A DNA stretch of 64,000 nucleotides, from the NCBI RefSeq assembly GCF_037126465.1, contig NW_026999464.1:62001-126000 (forward strand), written 5' to 3'. Source of the stretch: Ornithodoros turicata. Taxonomy: Eukaryota > Arthropoda > Arachnida > Ixodida > Argasidae. Below are positions 11,973-24,281 of this stretch, one piece after another; positions within the stretch are counted from its first letter, which is position 1; each line of letters opens with the position of its first letter. The translations under genes and the position numbers were made by a program. Under the pieces are notes generated by a model, which searched no databases, was not told where the DNA came from, and saw nothing but the letters and a program-made list of their open reading frames with translations.

Positions 11973-12140
11973 GTTGAGTCGCTGTCATTCAGGCATGTGA
12001 CTGGGTTCCAACCGCTGCCTTTGAAAACAGCGGAAGTGCTCTCTTTTAGCGCTGCGGCCCTTATAACTGCCTACAAGGATGCTTATAGACCACTCACAGC
12101 TCCATGCCGGAGTGTCACCCAGGCGAATCCAAAAGAATTG
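11973..12140 (+). CDS. Exon of an unrecognised, probably secreted protein
   Basis: 168 bases, bounded by cttgcag and gtaagc, phase 0 at both ends, encoding 56 residues starting VESLSFRHVTGF and ending TQANPKEL with one Cys (APCRSV). It joins in frame to the exon at 13855. With the candidate upstream exons the product would be about 200 residues with a signal peptide. The size, and the spacing of its Cys and aromatic residues, loosely recall tick salivary lipocalins, but I cannot show a lipocalin signature and leave it unnamed. Confidence 0.5.
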
Positions 12141-13854
12141 GTAAGCCGAGATTGACTGTCATGGTTTGGACAGTGAACGTTATAGGGGTAAGGAAAAAGG
12201 ACCTCGAGAAAAGGTGGCAAGAACGATACACAGAATACAGAATCCTCACTTCGGTCGTGTCGTTTTTGTCCCGTGTCACTAGGTCTTTTCCCCTTTAATC
12301 GTTATCCCAGTCAGTCTGCGCCCTACATCGCCTTTTAAAGGAAAGGAGACACTTTCCGCAGTGGCCAAAAGGATAGCGTCACCAGTCAGGCTTTTAGTGA
12401 CAGGTGTCCTCGTTGAAAATGAGGAATACTAGATGCAGCATTGTTCTATGGGGAAACGGGAAGCACCCAACGTCTTCCGGAAAAAAGCAGTTTGGCAAAC
12501 AGACCGCGAATGACACACTCCACAGCCGCTGGCCATGGCCGCTGGCACAACGCTATGTTGGACATAGGCGCGGATCAAATGAGTGGGAAAGTCTTGACCC
12601 ACGTATCTGCCGGTTTTTGCAACTGACCGTAGTGTAGTAGTATGCTGCCCAGGGGTGGTCCCCCTACAAAAAAAAAATAATAAAGAGAACGGTCTGCCTC
12701 TGGTAGTATCCAATTGTTTCCTAGTATCCAGTATTTGCGCGTTTGTGCCCCTTATTATTACAAACAGCAATAAGATGTGGGAGCCAGAATGAATACCGCC
12801 ACCCGTTTACGCCATCAATTCACGGCCGCTCACTTGGTCAGATTATGGTTACATACGTACAGTGAACTACGCAAGTGTCCGTGGTAATAAACAGCGGCAA
12901 GATAAAGACGAACAGCCGACCACATTTTTCGCTGGTCATTTCATGACAACGCGGCCTAGCTGGGAAACTGCTAGGTGTGCGACCACGCTAGATTGGCCAC
13001 CCTAATCCCGGCCACCCGAATCAGCCGGGAATCTAGCTATTTTAACAGCTTCAATCGTGTTCGTCTTCGGCTATCGTCGTCTGCTAACCCACGGGAACTT
13101 CGGCGTGTGGGCCAATGCAGGCTCTCGCCACATTCTCAGTGTGAATGTGACTACACCTTATATAGTTACCGTAACGCACTGCCCGGTTGTATCGAGGCTG
13201 GGTGAAAAAAGTGTTATGCCTGCTCGGATTCTGGCAAAACAGAGAAAGAGAATGGCAAGGAAATGACTAGGCGAGTTCCCCATTACAATATTGCGGCGAA
13301 AACTGGAAGCAGACGAGACAAGCGTCTGGGCTGCTCTCCCGTTCGCGTGCCCTACTTCACGTCCTGAGGTCCTCAGCTGCAGAGGGAGCCGAACATTACC
13401 ATATTGTTCCCAAAAAATTAGTGATTAGTGATTTTTTATGTAAGGGTTGTCTGCATGTTGCACGTACCACAGTGTTGGATAGCGGGTGATTTCGACCAGC
13501 TGGGGTTCATTTGACGCGCGTAGTAAACCTCCGACAGACGGCGCTGAAATCAATGTTTATCTCTTCCACATTGCTACAGTCCTCGGTCGACTTTCCACAC
13601 GTTACCGATCTTTCTCGTGCACATGTTAAGTGTGACGTGAAAGGCGTTTTCACTGTCACAATCCTGTTTCGAACATCAGGGGCTATGTTCTCTGAGATCC
13701 GGCAGAGAAATTTAGTTGGAAGGTTGGGTTGGTTCGTAAGCGATTTCAGTAGTGTATACGTGTTCTAAAAACGCTAAATGATAATGTATGCCATTTGATC
13801 TGTTGCATTAGTTTTGTAGTAATTCTGACTTCTACCTTGAGTCCTTATTTACAG
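12141..13854 (+). other. Intron of the candidate split gene
   Basis: Runs from GTAAGC to TTATTTACAG. No recognised repeat or ORF inside. Confidence 0.4.
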
Positions 13855-14001
13855 GTGTGCCAAAAGGAACGATATCATGATATAGTGATCAAACGTAATT
13901 TGTACCTTGAAACCGACACCATCCGATTCGACAAATGGGGCGGTACGTTTGACATCACTGTCAAAGTAGCGTACGACTCGGATTGCACTATGTCGACAAA
14001 G
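13855..14001 (+). CDS. Exon of the same unrecognised secreted protein
   Basis: 147 bases between ttatttacag and gtatgt, both strong splice sites, phase 0 at each end. The 49 residues start VCQKERYHDIVIKRN and end SDCTMSTK; they alternate polar and hydrophobic residues in a beta-strand-like way (FDITVKVAYDSDC). The exon continues in frame into 18750. Confidence 0.55.
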
Positions 14002-14194
14002 GTATGTATACCATTGTGAAGGTCCTGTATCTTAGTAGCCTTACCACAGCCAATTCCTGTATATATAACTGTATAAGTGTACGTAAAAGTGTATATTTTA
14101 TATTTTTATTATAAAAGTGTATATAAAAGTGTATATTTTATATTCCCTGATTCTCTCTTACACTATCTTTTTACATTTCTGGTGATTCGCTTAT

Positions 14195-14990
14195 ACAGGT
14201 TGCCCTAGGTAAATGCGAACATATTCAAAAAAATATATGCATATGAGGTGCCATATAGCATATGCTCAAGGGTACTCCTTAGATGGGCATTAGTAAACTC
14301 CTAAGGCAATGTCTTAATTTACTTTCAATAATTATCTTTTTAATTATTATTATTATTCTTTTCAGAAAAAAGAAATCCGTTCGATAGATCATCCGCACAA
14401 AAATCGTGATAGAAAACATTTTTTTTGTTCATTAAGCATCTCGGAGACGCGTCTTTCCTTCACTCCCAGTGTGAGAGAGGGAAAGACCACGCATTCGGCT
14501 CTTGCGTGCTGGAAGAACATTAACAGAAAACATAACATTAACAGAGCATTAACAGAAAAATGCATTACAAGCAGCAGAAAACAGCAGAAAACAGAAAAAC
14601 AGAAAAAAAAAGCATTAACAGAAAAATGCAACCCAACATAAGGGCAGTTCCGATGTCACAGGGTGCATTTGTTTTTGTTTTGTTTTTGCAAGTTAGAGCT
14701 CAACAGACGGCCTCAACGTATGAGACAGCACTGCGCTCATTCACCCTCTCACACTGGGGGTGATGGAAGACGCGTCTCCGAAGATGCGCGATGAACAAAA
14801 TGAAGAAGAAATATTGTTTCTTCACGATTTTTCTTTTTTTGCGAACGATCTATCATTTTTTTTTTTTTTTGAAAACTGCTCTGGTATCAGGTGACCGAAG
14901 GGACCAGGTGTTCTCATACGGACAACTTCGAAGCTGCGCTTTGATTTCGAGTTTGCTAATGCCCTCCTAAGGCGTACGCTTCAGCATATA
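14195..14990. mobile_element. Foldback element in intron
   Basis: The left arm (ATATGCTCAAGGGTACTCCTT onwards, then AAATCCGTTCGATAGATC and GAGACGCGTCTTTCCTTC) recurs inverted in the right arm (GGAAGACGCGTCTCCGAAGA, GCGAACGATCTATC). Its left half is also found at about 61430-61800. No transposase. It sits in the 14.0-18.75 kb intron. Confidence 0.65.
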
Positions 14991-15012
14991 TATATATATA
15001 TATATATATATT
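14983..15012. repeat. (TA)n microsatellite
   Basis: About 13 TA units next to the foldback end. Confidence 0.9.
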
Positions 15013-15434
15013 TTTTTTCAATATATGTTAGGTGTGACACCCCGTATTCAGTGTGTATCACAAGCCTCTGCGGCGAAAGTTCCAAACGATAGTTTCTAAT
15101 AGTGTATTCTACAGAAGCGCCGTGTCAAATGGCATATTTCATAAAACGCAACGGGTGTGCTCCACAGCGGTGTTAGCTTTCTGCCTGAAAGAGGAGATTC
15201 ATTTGCAGACACTTCTTCTGTGCTCTTCGTATGACAGCCACGCTGCCCTTGCATGTCGGTATCTCGATCAATTATCCCGGATAGGCATGACTACTAATGA
15301 AATAAATGAGTTGATCGATGAAAGAGGTTAGCCTATGGGTCACGCCGACGTGCCTGCCGACAGGTGGCTACGAAGGGCTCTGCTCGCTGTCGCTGCACGC
15401 GCCCTCGTAGCCCCATGTGCAAGGAGCACCGCGG

Positions 15435-15697
15435 ATAACCCGGGAGTACCTGCGAAATTGAATCAGTACGCTGCAAATTTGAGGGAAAGGAAGATGTGGC
15501 GTACTGGTGCATCACGCTGCGCACTTATCATAATCCTGATAATCTAACAACGGCCGAACTTGAAGTCGTGCAGGGGTCCACCCAGCAGTTGGCAGTAATG
15601 TGTTCGCTTTTAATGTATGGTAAAGGTAGCGCCTCAAAGTACACGAAGAAAATGTCACTCGGCGATTCTCCTGAAATGTTCGCTACAGCATTTTGAG
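15435..15697 (+). other. Weak coding-like segment
   Basis: One frame reads STCEIESVRCKFEGKEDV and on to a stop at about 15697, with several Cys and a protein-like composition. It lies inside the large intron but its phase does not fit the flanking exons. Not recognised; could be an exon of an alternative form or chance. Confidence 0.15.
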
Positions 15698-16236
15698 CTA
15701 CTTGGTTGCCTGCGTCCCACGCTGCTTGTAGTGCGCGTGTAGTGTAGTGTGCATGAATGAAATTTGTGTGGGCACGTACTCATCCTTGGAATTCTTTTCG
15801 AGGAATAAGTTTCGCACATACCGGCAGTGACACGCTGAGATTTAATGCAATATATCAATTTAAGTGGAAAAGTTAAACATCATGGTATATGCTCTGTACG
15901 TCACGTAATTTCTTGTAGTTCCGGCTGAGATTAGCTCTAGCTGCGTCATTTCCGAAAACATAGCGATACATGCTATTATTTTAACAGTGTTTTAAATTCT
16001 CGAGAATCTAATACTTAAAAAGGTGTGTGGCACCAACAACTTTATTTTTATGGTGAGTAATGCAGAGGTTCACTAGGCATTCAAAGATGTTATGCGTTTT
16101 GTAATCGTAATGTGACGTTGCGAACACCATGCAAAAAGCATCAAACACCGAAAGCAATCGAAAATAAAGTGAAACTGCGCGAGACTTCGCGGCTCGTGAT
16201 GCCGCGATAGGCCATCCACCAGCCCAGTTGCTTTCG

Positions 16237-16750
16237 CACTGTCGCACACAATCTGGATCGACCAGCAATCATGGTCGGCGCAATCCCGCTGTGCGCGCCG
16301 CGCCGTCCGCACTTCACGTTCGTGATCTTGTTGTTTCGTTTGCAACCGTCTGGTGGAAGCTTTGCATAATGCCCCCTGAAGTTTCAAATTCAAAGAAAAC
16401 ACTGGTCCAAGATGTCTACTTGAAAGAAATTTACATTAATACAAATGCGATTTTGTGTATTTCGGCGTTTGGCTGTTTTCCTAGTGCGGGCCGCTGTCAT
16501 CGCTGCAATCTTGCGAAACCGGAAGCGGCAGTGCGAGTAGCGAGACGACGAGGGTGAAAGGAGCCACTGCGATTGCGCCAACCCTCCTTGAATCTTGGAC
16601 TGTGTAATCATGTTCCCGAATGGGGGACAAGTGTCTGCGTTGTTTATCTCTGTCGCCAAGACTCGCTTTGTCCACACCTGGGGGAGATCACAATCATTAC
16701 CTAATCATGATTGCGCGCGATGTGGATCCTGCATCAGTACGTTTTGTGTA
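16237..16750 (-). repeat. Dispersed repeat R1, minus copy
   Basis: The inverted counterpart of 51873-52385 at roughly 75-80% identity by eye. Landmarks read on the minus strand: GATGCAGGATCCACATCGCG, GACAGAGATAAACAACGCAG, CAAGATTGCAGCGATGACAG and TGGACCAGTGTTTTCTTTG. No TIRs or tRNA boxes seen. It could be a mobile element or a duplicated promoter and first exon. Confidence 0.65.
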
Positions 16751-17619
16751 TTAGTCGACGAGGTGCAAGGTTCTGCCTTTCACAGGAACACACGTGAGTC
16801 GAAGCAGAAGAGCATCTCGCGGTCCCACAAAAGCCGTTCCGCGCGGAGCGAACGTCAGCGCATAGACGTAAACAATCACCGAGTGCCATTTCCGCGCTCC
16901 CATAGGGTGGATAGGCCGGTAAGCATACCAGTCCTTCTCGCTCTCCATAGTTGCCCGCCATCCGAGTAGCGTCGTCGTCTTCGCGGCAACTTTTAAATTT
17001 CTCGCGTGCGCTATCTAGTACGATCCCAGAGTTTGGTGACACAACCTTCGAATGGCCGCACTGTACCGCCGTACTTTGGTAGCGTTTACTCAATTGTCCG
17101 CTAGCCGAAATCATTTTCTGACTGCCTTCGAAAGAGGATATTTCGGGACATATTTCAAGGGTGAACAAGCTTTGGAACTTCCTGTCGACGACTTCATCGG
17201 TGTTCGTTTGTGTCCTTCTACGATATACGCTTATGTGGCTTTTTGTGTTCCTATGTTTGACATACTACACCACAAACTTTATGTTGCGTTCAAAATACCA
17301 GACACGCTGCTGGAAAGCAAAAGACTCGTCCAAAACTGCGATAGGATAGTCTCTCAAAATGTGTTCCTGGGAAGCCAACCGAAGCCGTGTTGTCCGAGCT
17401 TCCAAAGCAGATATTAAGTTAGGGAAATGGGGGGAAAATGCAGGTGCTCTACCTCTGCACACACAGGAACCGCTTAAAAAATTTACTTATAAATAAGTTC
17501 TGCAATAGTGCAAAGAAAACGCGCGCAAGTTGCACTTGAGCAGTATAGCTGTCTGGCTTTGACCGAATAGCGTCCCTACACCCTGCTGCGTCCCTATATA
17601 TAAGGCATAGACTGAGAAG

Positions 17620-18410
17620 TTACCCGTCAAAATGAACTCTTTGCAAGTTACCGTGTGCAAAATGAAACTAAGTTAATGATGAATTTGTTCAGCATGAAAT
17701 GTAATTCGCAGTTACTGAGTTACTTTAAAAAGAATAAGTTACTTCCAAGTTACTACAGACACAAATAACATTGCGCAGGTGCAGCGCGCGTGAGCAGTTG
17801 AGTTAGGCCTTGAGTTGCCTGCGGCAGAGTGCAGCACGCTTAGATCGTTTTCGTTTATGTCCAACAATAGACCTCTCCCTATTTGTAAAAAAAATGACTT
17901 CGACAGCGCCAAAATTCGGTAGAATTCAACCACGCTTGAAGCTAAAGGTGAACAAGGTGCGCCCGAAAGCTACTACCTTGAGGTGACTACGACATGGTCC
18001 CTTGAAGGGAGGCGACCCTCGGGCCTATTTTTCTTTCCATGGGAGACAGCGAACAAGTGTCCGTTCGTGGAACCCAGCCCTCCTTCCGATTTGTTTCGGT
18101 TTCATTCTGTCGACCAATGTCATGATGGCGTTTCTCCTATAGAGGTCTTTCCGAACGCTTTGCATCTTACCCCAGGTAGGCGCACAGCGGTTCAGCTTCA
18201 TTTCAATGGCAGCCGTTCTTACCTCCTGAATAAAATAATGTCACTGATTGAATATCACGTTTTATGGCAAAAAACGCAATAATGGAACCGTAGAGAAAGC
18301 AAGGAAATATGTGGACGAGAGTGAAAAGCGAGCTAAAGGTAACTAGGAACTTTGGCATAGTTACTTGTAAAAGGAACGAGCTCCTCTGACAGTTACTTAT
18401 AACGCTGTCA
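17620..18410. mobile_element. Possible non-autonomous element with GTTAC-rich ends
   Basis: Repeated AAGTTACTTCCAAGTTACT-like words on the left and GTAACTAGG/AGTTACTTGTAA words on the right suggest degenerate inverted ends. The borders are not sharp. Confidence 0.3.
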
Positions 18411-18749
18411 CTCTGCTATAAGGCGAAGATTGTTATGATTTGTTCTATTCAAAATAGCGAGCTCGTAGTTGTAGTAGTGGTGTGGTGGCAAGACGAGAGA
18501 AAAGAAGGGTTGTTGAAGGGACAAGTTGTGTGTGTCCCTTGTCCCTCCTCTCGGGGTTTCGTTAAAATGAATGGGTGTCGGTTTGCGAAAGGTCAGGATA
18601 TAAAATGTAGATGCGGAATTGTTCCGACTCTGAAGGATTACATACTGTACAGCTATTAGTTCGAAGACCTTTTTGAGGGAATGAGTGAGTTTGTACAAAT
18701 TACGAGGAAGCATTACAACCTGCTGACAACATATTTCTTTTGTTGACAG

Positions 18750-18938
18750 ATGTGTTGGTCTTTCCAAAACCATAACTTCACGGGCGGCTACGTCATCTTC
18801 GACGTCCACTTTCACTACCTGTGTTCAGCACCACCAGCATTCGTAGATTCCAAGGGTGACTTCGGCGTTGTGAAGCGGGCAAAAGTTAATATGAACAAGA
18901 ACTACCAGGGGATAAAGTGCGGGGACTCGTGCTCATAA
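18750..18938 (+). CDS. Terminal exon of the unrecognised secreted protein
   Basis: It begins after tttgttgacag in phase 0, matching the donor at 14001 across a 4.7-kb intron, and runs 62 codons to TAA at 18936-18938. The sequence opens MCWSFQNHNFTGGYVIFD and ends KCGDSCS, with five Cys that suggest a disulphide-bonded extracellular protein. An internal start at the Met is possible but would give a protein without a signal peptide. Confidence 0.5.
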   Translation: MCWSFQNHNFTGGYVIFDVHFHYLCSAPPAFVDSKGDFGVVKRAKVNMNKNYQGIKCGDSCS

Positions 18939-19680
18939 CCTCATGTGAAGAATGTGATTACCGTTTGGATGCGGAGTATTGTTTACATGGCCGTGAAGCA
19001 ATCTGATGTGATATGATGCAATATATGATGTTCCATCCATGACTCCTGCCTGCAATCTTCCTTCTGTGTTTTGCTGCCTTCCGTGATGGCTGAGCCAAAG
19101 TCTTAACCGAAAGCTGGAAAGCCGAAGTCCATAAGTATGGATTATAATATAAAGCTGTGGGAAGTGTCGCCTTTACATTTGCGTTATGAGTACGGCCAGG
19201 TGGATACCCTCTCAGAGACAGTAGCGCGTAGATTGCAATATAGAGCAAAAGCCGTTCTATCCTAAAAATCCGAATTTTGCTATGGAAATGAATCAGCCAT
19301 GGAATGAATCGACCATGGTAGGTTTCACTTGATACTCTGTTAGAGTTAAACCATCAAAACTTAATTCGAATATAGAATCCCGTATTTGATGTAATTCGCT
19401 TCGGTATTCAAAAGAAGTCGAAAATTCGTATATATGCGCAATAGCGAACGACCCAAATCATTAGCAATGTCGCTAACATTAACAATGTCATTAACATGAG
19501 AATGAATGTCAAGCATGCCATGCCCAAAGCGTAGTGGGGGAGTAACGACATTTTATAGCTTTAGTTTTCGATCAATCTGGGGACACTTCCGCGAACAGAG
19601 GTTCCTCCTTTCTGCCCTTTCAGACGAAGAGATTTCCTCCTGGCCAATACAATGAGCTTCAGAAAGAGGATAGAACGGTT
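18939..19680. other. No gene recognised
   Basis: AT-rich sequence downstream of the candidate gene. No recognised feature. Confidence 0.35.
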
Positions 19681-19842
19681 TCAGTGGCGGATTTAAGGGG
19701 GGGGGGGGCGATCGCCCCCATACGGTCCCGTCCCCTATGTAAAAACCCTATCTCCTGGACGATGCTGCGCCGCAAAACACGAAATTTCCTTAAGACCGCG
19801 TCCCCCCCCCCCCCCCATGACAGACCCTTAAATCCGCCCCTG
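19681..19842. mobile_element. hAT-like MITE
   Basis: The inverted ends CAGTGGCGGATTTAAGGGGG and CCCTTAAATCCGCCCCTG enclose 160 bp with long G and C runs. The CAG(T/G)GGCGGAT ends are typical of hAT non-autonomous elements. Confidence 0.7.
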
Positions 19843-20229
19843 GTGAGCTTTTTACTATATACAGGGTGTTTCACAAAAATCCCCCGGCTGCATAATTCGT
19901 GAATAGGTGGCGCTATCGAAGAAATTTCTTTTGGTAAAGAACCTTGTGACATCGACTATGAATTGAGTAGTGAGCGGGTCATTTGCATGCGCTTATTAAT
20001 AGAACAAACATCCTAACTTTATATTTCACTTCGCACGCTTACGGAACGCGTTGTTTTACGTATCAGGAAAAATATTGCAGAAAAAAAGCCGCGTCGACAC
20101 TTATTGATTTTTTATTAATTAATTCGTTAATTGAATATTCATCCGCCTGTTTGACACACGGGGGTGACGCAAGATAAGGAACAGCCAGCAGGAGATGCGT
20201 TTGTGTTCCTTGTCCTTCTCTATGCTCTT

Positions 20230-20460
20230 GAAAATGATGGTGGTGGTGGTGGGTGGTGATAGGGCTTGCCGTTGTCGGCCTCACGTATGTGGGCAACGTC
20301 ACGACTGACGCCCTGGGGGAATGTGCGTCCTGGGCCGACTTCTAAGGCAACTGTGCCGACATATGTCTGAAAGCGTCTGAGGAAAACCCAGGAAAACCCC
20401 AGACAGCACAGCCGGCACCGGGATTCGAACCCGGGTACCTCCCAGTCTCGACGTCTCTCG
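20230..20460 (-). repeat. tRNA-derived SINE nested in the foldback
   Basis: On the minus strand, GGGTTCGAATCCCGG is a perfect B-box match near 20418-20436. The rest (AACTGTGCCGACATATGTCT, GACGCCCTGGGGGAATG) is a body shared with the 11.6-kb fragment. Confidence 0.65.
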
Positions 20461-20711
20461 TCTTGAAAATGAACTTCACCACATAGCACAATCCTGGCCA
20501 ACCATCATCGCGGATGACAACGTTCTCTCTCTTGGTTTGATGAATATGGGAGGCGTGTATTTTTTTCTTTTTTTTGTACAAATGATGCAAGGCAAAAATA
20601 AACAAATGAAATGTTCCGCCTGCCCTTTTTAACAAATCGGGTGATAACGTTGTCATTCAGGAAGATAATTGGTTAGGGGATGCCATGTGGTGCAGTTAAT
20701 ATTTACGAGTG
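20461..20711. mobile_element. MITE family M1, copy 1
   Basis: The left end AAAATGAACTTCACCACATA and its diverged inverted right end match the two clean copies at 54632 and 60871. Confidence 0.6.
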
Positions 20712-21223
20712 TATCCTACTAGTTTACAGCGCTTCGCGTCATCATCAATAATAAGAGCACGTTATCTCACACACGGAAGGACAGAACCACCTCAGGACAG
20801 TCGCTTTGCGAGAAAATACCGAAGCCTCTCTTGCGGCCTTCCTTGTCTTCCGTCACACCCGTGTGTCAACCAGGCGGATGAAAGCGAAATTGACATCCTG
20901 ATACCTGATCTAAAGAGGGGATTGGTGCACTGCACCGCGCAAGAAATATGTAAACCGAAACCAATTAATTTCTCGAAAAAATCACTAAGTGTCGACGCGG
21001 TTTCTTCCTTGCAATATTTTTTTTTTTACTGAAGGCCCGATGCGTAACACAGAGGTTCCGTAAGCGTGCGTAGTTAGAATGTTTATTAAAATGAGCCGCT
21101 CATAGCTGGTGTGCCAACGGTCGTTACCAAAAAGCAATTTCTTCGCTAGTACAGTCTGTTCACGAATTATTCAGCCGGAGGATTTTCGTGAAACACCCTG
21201 TACACATGAAGGCTGCGGGCGCG

Positions 21224-21249
21224 TAGTGTGTGTGTGTGTGTGTGTGTGG
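21224..21249. repeat. (TG)n microsatellite
   Basis: 13 TG units. Confidence 0.95.
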
Positions 21250-21329
21250 TGAAATGACTTGGTGGTGACTATTTTTCCGTGCTCTGTCAACAAATGTTAA
21301 CTTCTAGGACGTGGGTTCAGTTACGGCAG

Positions 21330-22213
21330 GTATTCTGTTATTTTATTTATTTATATGCCATCAGGGCCAAGAAGGCATAATACATAAGCAAGACACTAAT
21401 AAAAATATCGTGAGTCAATTACATGTGTGGCAAGCACATCGTACTATTTGAAACACACACTATTACACAAATAAGTAATACAGTAATGTGTAACAAATTT
21501 AATACAAAACAAGAAACATATGGCTCACGTAAAGTCGAAAGAGTTAATCAATCAGTGCATCTTCGAAAGTTGAGACGTCCCGGATGGTGACGATGTTACG
21601 GGGAAGAGAGTTCCACTCTCTTGCCGTATGAATGTAGAAAGAATCGTTCCATGAATATGACATTTGCTGTTCGTCAGTAGTAAAACGTGCCGCGCGGTTC
21701 TCGACAGAATTCAAACACCTTGATAAGGCTATCACTGCAGGGTTCCCAGAGGGAAACGGTATATTCCAGTTTGGAGGGAATAAGTGTCCTGTATAGATGT
21801 AACATAACACTTGATGGTGCCCAATAGAAGCAGCGTCGGCTAAAGGCCAGATGTAGGAGGAATGAAAGTATGAAAGGGAGTAAAGCCATGGATAAAGCAT
21901 AGCGGCATTACATGTGTGAGTGATGTGGGTTTTCCATGATGGGTGGGATGGTGTATGAACACCAAGGTACTTGAAAGATGTAACAGACTCGAGAGCATCA
22001 TTGTTACTAGCCTACATCGGATGTTGCGACGCGAGAGAATCAATGTTTACGTATGTCAGTTCCACAGACCACGTCTTGCACCATGTTTGTAATGAGTTTT
22101 GGTCGGGCTGAAGGAAAGGAATGTCAAAAGGACTGGTTATAGCTCGACCAATTATAGAACCACCAGCATAGAGTCGAATAGATAACAATGCCGTCAGGTA
22201 AGTCGTTATTATA
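21330..22213 (-). pseudogene. CR1/Jockey-like LINE, 3' fragment
   Basis: On the minus strand, the RT thumb-type sequence FKYLGVHTPSHPSWKTHI is followed after small frame breaks by LLYRTLIPSKLEY, NRAARF and AREWNSLPRNIV, the conserved tail of CR1/Jockey-type reverse transcriptases, ending near 21544. Downstream is AT-rich 3' UTR. The catalytic part is missing. Confidence 0.7.
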
Positions 22214-22747
22214 CAGGGTGTTTCACCTAAAGTGATAAAAAATTCTGATTGGCTACGTACTCTCTGCAGTTTTGTCAGTACGTCGCCTTTGAAAATTTCC
22301 TAGCGAACCCCACTTTTTTATGGAAATATGAAGTCCTTCACGGATGCCCACACACCCAACAAACTATGCACAGTATCGAAAAAAAAAGTCCTTTAGCCTG
22401 ATTGATTTTTCCAAACAAAAGTGCACGGTTTTTGTAGGGAGAGGAGGAAGTGTTCCCTGCCTCTTCTTTTACCTTCCTTACCACGTTGACCTTGATGCTG
22501 GTGACAATGGACTTACCAAAAACGAAACAAAACAACCGCCTTATCACAAAGAAGCCGAGACAAATGAAGGGTGGGGTAACTTTCTCATCTAGACCCAGAT
22601 TTCGCGCGCGTTTCTCCGCGAAAATCAAGCAGGTGGGGCTTAGGCATAGTTTTTATTATTTTTTCGACCATTTCTGTTGTAATACTGTGCATAGATCTGG
22701 TTGGGATTTGCGGTTATCCGTGGAGGACATATTTCTGTACAAAAGTG
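22214..22747. other. Single TACAGGGTGTTTCACC end and unassigned sequence
   Basis: One element end at 22214; I found no partner end. Short frames at 22344-22628 overlap on both strands and look like chance. Confidence 0.3.
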
Positions 22748-24053
22748 AGGTACACTCTAAATCCGACACCCGATATGTACCGCATGAAAGAGGACCCGCA
22801 CCTGGGCCAGGCGGTACACATGAGGTGCAGTCCTCAACCAGAAGGTACAGTCCGCGACCACTGCGAAATTCAAACGGTACAAGGGCTCCGAGACCCATCC
22901 GTACCGGCTAGGTACCTTTTAAGCGCGATCTATAGCAGCTGTACCTCATGTGTACCGCGTGTTTCCGGCGCATGAGTACGAACGCCTTCTCACGATATCC
23001 ATGCGCTGCAAAAATATTTCGTGTGATTCCGAATACCAGTCTATAAATTCCCTTATGCAGCAGTGCCGTAATGGATGAGCACTATCATTCTGTCAAAGAA
23101 GTGCAATAACTAGAACCCATGACCGCGAGGGATCGCATGTTTGGGAAGAATTCGTTTCTTGCAACCGCTGCAAATCAGTTTGTTTTGAAACGTCGGGGAG
23201 CGAGGACGAGTCTGCTCGGTCTTCGAAGAAATTCGTTCGACGCGTTCAAGATTGAAGTCATTTAAGGTGCGTATTATATCTCTGAAGTAATTATTCGTCT
23301 TCACGACGCATTTTCGTTCATCTTCGCTCTGATTCCCAGTGGTCCTGATCACCGGCAGGCTGGACACAACGACTGAGGGACGGAGACAACGAACTTTGTG
23401 CTTCATGCACGAACGTTGACGCGTGAATTAGAGGAGCCGAGAGTGCATTTTACACCTGGATTACACAAGCAAGTAGGCATGTTTTTCAGACAAGCTATTT
23501 CGGTTGTTGGATTTTTTTTACATTGTATTTTCTCCTAGGTTACGTCAAGCGATGTCGTAAATGGGTGAGTCAATCGTCTACTGTGGTTGGTGTTACGTTC
23601 TGCGGAAGAAACAGAAGTTGGGGAAGAACAGCTATCCAAAGGTGTGGAAGAGATAAAGAAGCGTGACCACAGAGCAGCTGCAGTGGTGAAGGAGAGACGC
23701 AGTGGTCATCGTTCATCCATATACGTTGTGCCCCGTGTGTTCGGCGTTCGTGCATCATGACAATGCACGCTCGCGATGGACAAGCATCAATCCTGAAATG
23801 GATATAATTTTCGAATAAAGGTATTTGTTTGTTATATTTATCGTGCAGCGTAGCTTCCTGGGGCTGTTAGTATATCGTGGAGGAGGGGAACCACCCCGAC
23901 GGGTAGGCCTAAATCGCTGCGCGCTATCCGTTACATGTACCGCATGTGAGGGCGCATGTACCTCTTAATTTTAAGAGGTACATTTTTTAAAAAATGTACC
24001 TCTTGGCCAAGCGGTACTTAACCGTTACATATGCGTTACCTGATTTAGAGTGT
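22748..24053. mobile_element. TIR element with GTACACTCTAAATC ends
   Basis: Left end GTACACTCTAAATCCGACAC, right end its inverse (TGATTTAGAGTGTAC). Sub-terminal words GGCCAGGCGGTAC and GTACCTCTTGGCCAAG are also inverted. The interior has a 98-residue minus frame (23110-23406, with CSGCKK) that I cannot identify as a transposase. Confidence 0.6.
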
Positions 24054-24062
24054 ACATTTAGC

Positions 24063-24221
24063 AAAATTATAATGACGGGAAAAAAGCCATTAAAGAAATA
24101 AATAAATGACATTGAGACGTGTTTGAAATTCAAAATTACAGAATAAGATGACTTCTATGGCTGCACGCATAGAAACAGATACTCATGGGTATCTACGTAT
24201 GTATATATATACATATACGGC

Positions 24222-24281
<60 letters not shown>

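Larger units (their letters stand above)
19860..21202. mobile_element. Foldback element with long arms and nested insertions
   Basis: The TIRs begin TACAGGGTGTTTCAC and continue inwards as arms of over 300 bp, including GTCGACAC, ATTAATTAATT and CCGCCTGTTTGACACACGGG against CCCGTGTGTCAACCAGGCGG. The loop holds a SINE and a separate MITE. No transposase. Confidence 0.75.

Noticed and set aside
23110..23406. A 98-residue minus frame with CSGCKK as transposase
   Set aside because: It lies in a TIR element but has no DDE or zinc-finger arrangement that I can name; noted only as unidentified.
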